Source of the DNA: Desulfobacteraceae bacterium
GTDB taxonomy: Bacteria; Desulfobacterota; Desulfobacteria; Desulfobacterales; Desulfobacteraceae
Direction of reading: 5' to 3'
Length of the DNA stretch: 7,343 nucleotides
Assembly: GCA_024225895.1 (NCBI GenBank)
Contig: JAAEMC010000858.1
Span: forward strand, 1-7,343
Shown one piece after another: positions 1-5,800 of this stretch. Numbering within the stretch: the stretch's first letter is position 1; each line of letters begins with the position of its first letter. A program made the position numbers and the translations under genes. The notes under the pieces are model-generated. The model saw only the letters and a program-made list of their open reading frames with translations. It was not told the DNA's origin and did no database searches.

Positions 1-759
1 CGAACTCATGGGATGGGTGGAAAAAAGCACCTGGGCAGCAGATGGCTTGTGTTTGTTCAAGGAATTGAGTGTTTCCATTAACCCGACAAAACCTTTGGTA
101 TTATAGCCGGCCTTTACCATATACTCATTGCCAAGGCCATCTGCCTCTCTTTCATTGTCCCGGCTGTAATGGGATAACAGCATTCCCTGGCCCAGCATCC
201 CCAGCTTCTGGGTCAGATCTCCCAATGCCGAGCTTTGGGAGCCTGCATACGCGGCTAGTCCCTGCACGAAAATGGAGGAAAGCTGTCCTTTGGAAACCTG
301 GCGGGCAGTATGCCTTGCATTGACATGCCCAAGCTCATGGCCAAGAAGCGCTGCCAGTTCAGCCTCGTTTTCCAGCTTTAATAAAATCCCGCGGGTAATA
401 CCAATGCTTCCGCCAGGAAAAGCATAGGCATTAATGTAATTGGCATTTACGCATTCAAACCGGTAAGGCATATCAGGACGGTGGACAGTTGAGATAAGCC
501 CCTTGCCTACTTTACCAACATACCGGGCAAGTCTGGATTCCTGAGTAATCCCGTAATCGGTAGAAAATTGAAATGGAGATTGCTGCTTGTCAATGGCAAT
601 CTCCTGCTGTTGGGAAACCATCATGAGCTGTTTTTGCCCGGTAACAGGATTGACCGCACATCCGGTAAGATATGAAACACCAGCAACAGAAGATGCGTAT
701 GTTAAATATTTCAAAAAATGCCTTCGTGAAATTATGGCTTCTAATGATTGTTCTATCAT
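1..759 (-). CDS. M48-family zinc metalloprotease, predicted Tat-exported lipoprotein (3' end missing)
   Basis: A zinc-dependent endopeptidase of the M48 family, probably acting on damaged or misassembled envelope proteins like the BepA/LoiP group. The 253 visible residues run off the left edge. The N-terminus has a perfect twin-arginine motif SRRHFLK at residues 11-17, a weakly hydrophobic stretch, then a lipobox LTGC with the acylated Cys at 34 and Ala at +2. This predicts Tat export and lipid anchoring, likely to the outer membrane. The zinc motif HELGH is at residues 141-145, preceded by the family-typical segment AYAFPGGSIGITRG; the third ligand is probably Glu203 in NEREAD. STHPMSS at the window edge matches a conserved M48 segment. 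ATG at 759 lies 4 bases past the kinase stop, with AAAAGG ten bases upstream inside the kinase's last codons, so translation is probably coupled. Family assignment is firm; substrate and any C-terminal TPR repeats are unknown. Confidence 0.93.
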   Translation of the reverse strand, partial: MIEQSLEAIISRRHFLKYLTYASSVAGVSYLTGCAVNPVTGQKQLMMVSQQQEIAIDKQQSPFQFSTDYGITQESRLARYVGKVGKGLISTVHRPDMPYRFECVNANYINAYAFPGGSIGITRGILLKLENEAELAALLGHELGHVNARHTARQVSKGQLSSIFVQGLAAYAGSQSSALGDLTQKLGMLGQGMLLSHYSRDNEREADGLGNEYMVKAGYNTKGFVGLMETLNSLNKHKPSAAQVLFSTHPMSS

Positions 760-763
760 TGCG

Positions 764-2992
764 TTATAACCTTTTATTATTGAGTTCTTTTTTCACAGCC
801 ACACCAATACTTTCAAGGGAGTATGGTTTTTTGATAAAATCACCAGCCCCCAGTTTCTGGGCTTTCTGGACATCATTTGTTTTTGAATATCCGCTTGAAA
901 TCACAGCACTGATATCAGGATCAATTTCTCTAAGCTTGATAAAGGTTTCAAGGCCGCTCATTCCTGGCTCCATAATCATATCAAGGATAACCAGATCCAC
1001 TTTATTGTCTTTTATATATGCCAGGGCTTCTTCTCCGCTGGAAACCACATCCGCCTTATATCCCAACCTTATGAGCATATTATAGGCAACTTTGCGCTGG
1101 ATATTGATATCATCTACAATGAGAATCCTTTCGTTACAGCCTTTATAATCTTCAAAGGTCACAATCTGATTCCGGGTAATTGGAACAGCATCCTGGGCAA
1201 TTGGGAAATAAAGGTTAAAAGAAGTTGTTTCTTTTCCATTGATCACATTAATATATCCATTATGGTCATGAACAGTATTCCAGACAATCGAAAGCCCTAA
1301 ACCGGTACCACTTCTTCCCAAAACCTTTTTCGTATAAAAGGGTTCAAATATCCGTTCAAGATCTTGGTCAGATATGCCCTGACCGGTATCCTCAACCCGC
1401 AAAAGGACATACTCGCCATCCAATACTTTTTCATACCCTTCTATGGTATGCTGGTCCAAAAAGACCTCATCGGTATGAATAATGACGTCCCCTTTATCAT
1501 CTAAAGCTTCTGCAGCATTGGATACCAGGTTCATAATAACCTTGCGCAAATGAGTACCTGATGCATGAATATAAGACAAATCTTCTTTCAGACAGGTTTT
1601 TACCATCACATGTGGATGAAATTCCGATAACTTATAAAATTCCGGGGATATCAGATAATCCTGGACAACCTGATTGAGATGAACCGGTTCAACCACCTGA
1701 ACAGAGCCCCTGGCCATGGTAAGAAGCTCATCAACAATTTCAGCGGCGCGCTTCCCGGAATCTTTTATAATTTCAAGTGGTTCTACCAAATCGCTCTCCA
1801 CAGGCAAATCCATCAATAAAAATTCCGGGGTAGATACGATTCCAGACAGGATATTGTTTAAATCATGAGCTACACCCCCGGCCAAAAGACCCAATGCTTC
1901 CATTTTTTTAGCTTTTACCAGCTCTTTTTCCAATGAAGCTTTTTCTTTCAATGTCTTTACTTTTTCCGTAATATCCCGCATGACAAATAAATGGGCTGGT
2001 GCAAAATTATATAAAATTTTTACATAGCTTTGCTCAATATGAACTATTTGTCCGTTTTTACGCGTATACGATCTTAAAAAAAGATCTCCAGGCAAGGCTT
2101 TATTTTCGTCAAATTCCTTTTCCAGCAACAAGAATTGATCCGCACCCAGCAGCTTATGCTGTTCATAACCAGTTATCGTAAGCATCGACGGATTCACATA
2201 GACAATGCGATAATTTTGTATGATAAAAATACCATCCGGCAGGCTGTTCACAAGATTCTTATATTTTTCTTCACTCTCTTTGAGCTGCGCTTCTGCTTCG
2301 GAATGCGCTTGTATTTCCAGGGTCAGGCTTTTATTCATGCGAATCAATTCCTCATCATTTTTAATCAGGGCGTCTTCAATTTCTTTTTGCATCTGATCCA
2401 TGGCGGTTTGGTTTACAAAAATCAAGCGGCGGTATGTTTCAATGCCATAGCAGGCAAAAAGCCCTGATATACTGACTGCTCCCAGAAAAAAAAGCCGGTT
2501 TTGTAAAAGGTCGAAAGAAGAATCTTTCCCTATGAATAAAACACTTGAATATGCAACAACCAGACAAAATACCGTGATGGCTGCATGACTGAACCGGATA
2601 CGTAAAAGGACCAGCCCTAAAAAAATCATCAGACAAAAAATGTAGAACACCAGATTGGAAAAAGAGGAGGCCACTTCCATACAGGCAAAGCCAACAGAAA
2701 AGATTATTAAGAAAAAACATGAAAAAAGATCAATCCATTTGTCTTTATCGGGCAGGCCCAATCCTGCATAAAGCAATAGACTGGGCAGAATCATACAAGA
2801 GGTAAGCGCATTGAATTCCTCTATCACTATCAACTGACCCAGCACATTTAAAAGGATATAAACAAGAATACCCTTTTTTAATGCAGATGTTTTATATGCT
2901 AAATCAGAAGCATTAAACATTTGTTCGATGTCAGGATCCAGCATCAATTTTTTAGTGATTGCATTACTATGTTGAAAGCGAAGGCCACTCAT
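764..2992 (-). CDS. Membrane-bound hybrid sensor histidine kinase (6 TM, PAS, HisKA, HATPase_c, receiver)
   Basis: A 742-residue hybrid kinase. Residues 40-185 hold about six hydrophobic helices, forming an integral-membrane sensor with only short loops. A charged, probably coiled-coil helix follows (195-245), then a PAS domain (about 243-342). The HisKA domain has the H-box GGVAHDLNN with phospho-acceptor His376. The ATPase domain shows the N-box (NLVSNAAEAL, Asn488 and Asn492), G1 (DTGQG, 535-539), the F-box around FEPFYTKK and G2 (GTGLGLS, 562-568). The C-terminal receiver (622-738) has acidic pair Asp627/Asp628, phospho-acceptor Asp671 and Lys722 before Pro723. All catalytic residues are present, so it should autophosphorylate and pass phosphate to its own receiver. 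No HPt protein or DNA-binding regulator is in the window, so the output is unknown. The chosen ATG lacks a clear Shine-Dalgarno site but follows the upstream stop by 12 bases; Met17 or Met25 are alternative starts. Confidence 0.95.
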   Translation of the reverse strand: MSGLRFQHSNAITKKLMLDPDIEQMFNASDLAYKTSALKKGILVYILLNVLGQLIVIEEFNALTSCMILPSLLLYAGLGLPDKDKWIDLFSCFFLIIFSVGFACMEVASSFSNLVFYIFCLMIFLGLVLLRIRFSHAAITVFCLVVAYSSVLFIGKDSSFDLLQNRLFFLGAVSISGLFACYGIETYRRLIFVNQTAMDQMQKEIEDALIKNDEELIRMNKSLTLEIQAHSEAEAQLKESEEKYKNLVNSLPDGIFIIQNYRIVYVNPSMLTITGYEQHKLLGADQFLLLEKEFDENKALPGDLFLRSYTRKNGQIVHIEQSYVKILYNFAPAHLFVMRDITEKVKTLKEKASLEKELVKAKKMEALGLLAGGVAHDLNNILSGIVSTPEFLLMDLPVESDLVEPLEIIKDSGKRAAEIVDELLTMARGSVQVVEPVHLNQVVQDYLISPEFYKLSEFHPHVMVKTCLKEDLSYIHASGTHLRKVIMNLVSNAAEALDDKGDVIIHTDEVFLDQHTIEGYEKVLDGEYVLLRVEDTGQGISDQDLERIFEPFYTKKVLGRSGTGLGLSIVWNTVHDHNGYINVINGKETTSFNLYFPIAQDAVPITRNQIVTFEDYKGCNERILIVDDINIQRKVAYNMLIRLGYKADVVSSGEEALAYIKDNKVDLVILDMIMEPGMSGLETFIKLREIDPDISAVISSGYSKTNDVQKAQKLGAGDFIKKPYSLESIGVAVKKELNNKRL

Positions 2993-3004
2993 ATTGTGTG
3001 GTAT

Positions 3005-3280
3005 TCAGTTTTCTTTCATAAAAAAACTGATGATAAAAAAGAGGCCTCCCAATCCTAAGATCAGGCCAAAGACGGGTAATTGAAATAAAAAATAACGAAC
3101 CAGTTCCTGCACGGATTCATTACCAATGGATTCAACCATCGGGGAGGCTTTATCTCCCATCAGTTTGGCAATAGTCATATTCACCCAGATATTATCCTGG
3201 TTCATAAACTTAGAAATAGTGCTGAAAATAGCAATAAAAAAGCCGATGAGCAATGAGTAGATCCCAAGTCTTGTAAACAT
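3005..3280 (-). CDS. Small two-helix membrane protein of unknown function
   Basis: I do not recognise this 91-residue protein. It has a hydrophobic helix at about residues 5-25, a central polar segment (26-62, with QDN, GDKASP and GNESVQE) and a second long hydrophobic stretch at about 63-88, ending with the charged tail KEN. Two membrane helices joined by a soluble loop of about 37 residues is the simplest topology. The first helix is preceded by a single Arg and the second ends in Lys, so orientation is unclear. The start is well supported: GAGGAA sits at 3286-3291 seven or so bases before the ATG, and an in-frame stop lies just upstream at 3290-3292. It is the first gene of the leftward operon, 12 bases ahead of the hybrid kinase, which suggests a membrane partner or accessory subunit of the kinase. 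That role is inference from position only. Confidence 0.82.
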   Translation of the reverse strand: MFTRLGIYSLLIGFFIAIFSTISKFMNQDNIWVNMTIAKLMGDKASPMVESIGNESVQELVRYFLFQLPVFGLILGLGGLFFIISFFMKEN

Positions 3281-3327
3281 ATTGTTTCCTCAAATTAACC
3301 GTATAAGCCAATTAAAATCATTGCCTA

Positions 3328-3356
3328 TTTATATTCTTGTGTCTTGACGGAGTCAA
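3328..3356 (-). promoter_or_regulatory. Sigma-70-like promoter of the membrane protein/kinase/protease operon
   Basis: On the minus strand TTGACT (3356-3351) and TATAAA (3333-3328) are separated by exactly 17 bases, each matching the sigma-70 consensus at five of six positions. Transcription should start near 3321, giving a leader of about 40 bases before the ATG at 3280. This is the best promoter match in the window and fits the leftward three-gene operon. Confidence 0.68.
3344..3356. promoter_or_regulatory. Perfect 5-bp dyad overlapping the -35 element (possible operator)
   Basis: TTGAC-GGA-GTCAA is a perfect inverted repeat with a 3-base centre. Its left-reading half is the -35 hexamer of the leftward operon. 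A protein bound here would compete with, or position, RNA polymerase. The half-site resembles those of CRP/FNR-family regulators, but their usual spacer is 4 bases or more, so the identity of any binding protein is open. Confidence 0.35.
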
Positions 3357-3382
3357 TGGATTTTAGCCCTGCTGGTAAGGGA

Positions 3383-3412
3383 TTGTTCTTTGAATTCACG
3401 AATCAATATGAT
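3383..3412 (+). promoter_or_regulatory. Weak candidate promoter for the murJ-sirtuin operon
   Basis: TTGTTC (3383-3388) and TATGAT (3407-3412) lie 18 bases apart on the plus strand. The -10 is a good match (five of six) and the -35 is poor (three of six). Transcription would begin near 3419, only about 14 bases before the murJ ATG. Between the two boxes lies an imperfect dyad, TTGAATTCACGAATCAA (3390-3406). The TTGACG at 3344 has no suitable -10 downstream on this strand. Confidence 0.35.
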
Positions 3413-3432
3413 AATACCTTTTATCAACTGCT

Positions 3433-5013
3433 ATGACGACTTCAAGCACTATAAAAAAAGTTTCCTTTGCCTCCCTTATCATGATGACATCGGTATTTTT
3501 AAGCCGTGTGATCGGCCTGTTCAGGGAAATGTCTATTGCCTATGTGGGCGGGGTTAAAGCAGATGTAGATGCCTACCAGATTGCATTTATCATTCCTGAA
3601 ATCCTGAACCATGTGGTGGCCAGTGGATTTTTGTCCATTACGTTTATCCCTATTTTTTCAAGTTACCTGACAAAGGGAGAAGAGGAAAAAGGGTGGGAAA
3701 TATTCAATATCATTTTAAATACTTTTGGCCTGATCCTGCTGGCATTTATCGGCATCACCATGGTCTTTGCCCCTGTTTTTGTCCGGCTGCTGGCCTTTGG
3801 AATTGAAGATCCTTTGACCTTTGCTTTGTCCGTTAAAATGACGCGGATTATCATCCCGGCTCAGTTTTTTGTTTTCACAGGCGGACTTTTTATGGCGGTC
3901 CAATTTGCCAAGGAAAAATTTTTTATCCCAGCCTTCTCCGGTCTAATTTACAATGCTGGTATAATATTCGGCGGTCTTGTTTTGGGCCGGTTTTTGGGCA
4001 TAGAAGGCTTTGCCTGGGGAGTCCTTGGCGGTGCTTTTGTCGGGTTTTTATTTTTGCAATATCTGGGAGCCAGAAGGCTTGGGATGAGATACAAATTTCT
4101 TTTTAAGCTCAACCACCCTGACTTTAAAAAATATGTGATATTAACACTGCCGCTTATTCTCGGCTTTACGATGATTTTTTCCACGGAAATCCTAGTCAAA
4201 TTTTTTGGTTCATTTCAAGAGGAAGGCAGTATTGCTGCAATGAACTATGCCTTCCGCATTATGTTCATTTTAGCGGGATTTTTTGGCCAGGCTGTTGGCG
4301 TTGCCTCCTATCCGTTTTTAGCTAAACTGGCATCAAAAGGAGATATGGAAGGGATGAACCAGTTATTAAACAATACCATCAAATTTTTATTTATTGTTAT
4401 CCCGTTCTCTATTCTGTTTATTGTTCTTCGCCAGGAAATTGTTCTCATTTTATACCAGCGGGGACAATTTAATCCCCATGCAACTCTGATGACATCCAAT
4501 CTCCTTATCTATTTTATGATCGGCGCCGTGGCTTTTTCCTGCCAGACAGTTGTGGTCAGAGGATTTTATGCTATGCAGAACACCCTGTTTCCGGCAATTT
4601 ACTCCACCATCACAGTCATAGTCTTCCTGCCTGTGATTTATTATCTTATTAAAGCTATGGGAACTTGCGGGATTGCGCTTGGAATTTCTTTTATGGCACT
4701 CTTTCAAACCATCACACTTTTTGAAATTTGGAACAAACGAAGCAACAACACCTCAAAAAAGGATGTCTATAGATTCTTTCAAAAAATTTTATTGCTGAGC
4801 CTTGTAATTGGCGGTATTTTGTATTTTGCCGCTAAAGGAGTGAAGACAATCATTGATCCGACTAGTCTTTATGGGGCATTATTAACAGCCATGATAGTTG
4901 GGATTCTCTTTTTAATCCTTTTAATTGGCGGCGGCATGGTCTTTAAAATAGAGGAAATCCAAATTATATTAAAAAAATCATCTGACAGGATACTGCCATG
5001 GAAGAAAAAATAA
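3433..5013 (+). CDS. murJ: MurJ/MviN-family lipid II flippase
   Basis: An integral membrane protein of 526 residues, normal for the family (usually about 510-530, 14 helices), that flips the peptidoglycan precursor lipid II across the inner membrane. The N-terminal signature SRVIGLFRE (24-32) carries Arg25 and Arg31, aligning with E. coli Arg18 and Arg24. Asp46 aligns with Asp39, and Arg275 in NYAFRIM aligns with Arg270. LYQRGQF (340-346) and RGFYAMQNT (376-384) are also family-typical. However, where E. coli has LPNLLRR this protein has IPEILNH, so the arginine pair is replaced by Asn59-His60. It may be a divergent orthologue or a paralogue moving another lipid-linked precursor. An in-frame stop at 3412-3414 fixes the start region; the ATG has no Shine-Dalgarno sequence. 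The gene ends in a Lys-rich tail and overlaps the sirtuin gene by 16 bases. Family certain, exact substrate less so. Confidence 0.93.
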   Translation: MTTSSTIKKVSFASLIMMTSVFLSRVIGLFREMSIAYVGGVKADVDAYQIAFIIPEILNHVVASGFLSITFIPIFSSYLTKGEEEKGWEIFNIILNTFGLILLAFIGITMVFAPVFVRLLAFGIEDPLTFALSVKMTRIIIPAQFFVFTGGLFMAVQFAKEKFFIPAFSGLIYNAGIIFGGLVLGRFLGIEGFAWGVLGGAFVGFLFLQYLGARRLGMRYKFLFKLNHPDFKKYVILTLPLILGFTMIFSTEILVKFFGSFQEEGSIAAMNYAFRIMFILAGFFGQAVGVASYPFLAKLASKGDMEGMNQLLNNTIKFLFIVIPFSILFIVLRQEIVLILYQRGQFNPHATLMTSNLLIYFMIGAVAFSCQTVVVRGFYAMQNTLFPAIYSTITVIVFLPVIYYLIKAMGTCGIALGISFMALFQTITLFEIWNKRSNNTSKKDVYRFFQKILLLSLVIGGILYFAAKGVKTIIDPTSLYGALLTAMIVGILFLILLIGGGMVFKIEEIQIILKKSSDRILPWKKK

Positions 5014-5756
5014 AAAAAGTAGCTCAAAAAATTGCAAGTTCCAAAAAACTTATTGTTTTTACCGGCGCAGGTATTTCAACAGAAAGTGGTATCCCTGACT
5101 ACCGCAGCCAGGGCGGCATATGGGATAAATTCAGACCAGTCTATTTTGATGAATTCATGACTGACAAAAAGGCGCGTATCCGTTATTGGGAGCAGCGCCT
5201 TGACATGGAAAAAAGTCTTTGTGTTTCCTCTCCCAATAAAGGCCATAGGGCCATTGCAAGGCTCCATGACCTGGACTTTTTAAGAGCCGTCATTACCCAG
5301 AATATAGACGGCCTGCACCAGTCTTCGGGCATCCCAGAGGATAAAATCATTGAGCTTCACGGAAACACCCGGCGGGTGCGATGCATGTCCTGCAAAAAAG
5401 TGATCGGCTGGGATGAGGCCCAACAATTGATAGACCAGGGTGAGCCGGCCCCGGAATGCAATTGTGGAGGCTATTATAAACCAGATACCATTTCTTTTGG
5501 CCAGGCCATGCCGGTCAAAGAAACTGAAAAAGCAGCCAAGCTCTCGGCCCAAAGCGATGTATTCATTGTGGTAGGATCAACCCTGGTGGTTCAGCCTGCT
5601 GCCTTAATGCCCGAATATGCAAAAAATGCCGGTGCCTATCTTGTAATCGTCAACCTGTCCGAGACTCCCTATGACGGGATGTGTGATGTTTTGATTCAGG
5701 ATAAGGCAGGCCCGGTTTTAGAAAGAATGATCGCTGAACTCCAAACCCTATTATAA
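4998..5756 (+). CDS. Sirtuin: SIR2-family NAD-dependent protein deacylase
   Basis: Removes acyl groups from lysines using NAD, giving nicotinamide and O-acyl-ADP-ribose; cytoplasmic. The 252-residue length is normal for bacterial CobB-type sirtuins. Visible motifs: NAD-binding GAGIS (23-27) with GIPDYRS (31-37), QNIDGLH (101-107), catalytic His121 in LHGN, a zinc site with Cys129-x-x-Cys132 and Cys154-x-Cys156, then SFGQAMP (166-172), GSTL (193-196) and the nucleotide-binding VNLSETP (218-224). The second zinc half is C-x-C rather than C-x-x-C. No clear Tyr-x-x-Arg desuccinylase signature is seen, so acyl preference is not assigned. ATG at 4998 is well placed after AGGA (4987-4990, seven-base spacing), inside the 3' end of murJ; a 16-base overlap indicates co-transcription and probably coupled translation. 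No signal or membrane segment. Substrates and any link to cell-wall synthesis are unknown. Confidence 0.96.
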   Translation: MEEKIKKVAQKIASSKKLIVFTGAGISTESGIPDYRSQGGIWDKFRPVYFDEFMTDKKARIRYWEQRLDMEKSLCVSSPNKGHRAIARLHDLDFLRAVITQNIDGLHQSSGIPEDKIIELHGNTRRVRCMSCKKVIGWDEAQQLIDQGEPAPECNCGGYYKPDTISFGQAMPVKETEKAAKLSAQSDVFIVVGSTLVVQPAALMPEYAKNAGAYLVIVNLSETPYDGMCDVLIQDKAGPVLERMIAELQTLL

Positions 5757-5800
5757 TCTTCCAAATATTTCAGGGTGCCTTTTCAGACGGATATTTTTGA
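5757..5800. other. Short intergenic gap between convergent genes, no clear terminator
   Basis: Only 44 bases separate the stop of the sirtuin gene from the stop of the chemoreceptor gene. AAATAT (5763-5768) could pair with ATATTT (5791-5796), but the stem is six A-T pairs with a 22-base loop. I see no GC-rich hairpin with a T-run on either strand, so intrinsic termination is not supported here. Confidence 0.5.

Noticed and set aside
672..1085. A plus-strand open frame of 137 codons over the kinase receiver and protease start
   Set aside because: The minus strand here encodes a receiver domain with all catalytic residues and the start of the protease; the plus-strand product has no recognisable features.
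2439..2720. A second minus-strand frame of 93 codons rich in Cys, Phe and Leu
   Set aside because: It is a shifted frame within the membrane-helix part of the kinase; hydrophobic codons give hydrophobic shadow peptides.
3344..3356. An FNR- or DNR-type binding site
   Set aside because: The half-sites TTGAC/GTCAA look similar, but the spacer is 3 bases rather than the 4 typical of those regulators. I keep it only as an unassigned dyad.
3367..3381. Small hairpin CCCT-GCTGGTA-AGGG between the divergent promoters
   Set aside because: A four-pair stem without a T-run is too short to support as a terminator or operator.
3373..3388. A sigma-54 (-24/-12) promoter at TGGTAAGGGATTGTTC
   Set aside because: The GG and the expected GC are not at the required 10-base spacing and the GC is absent.
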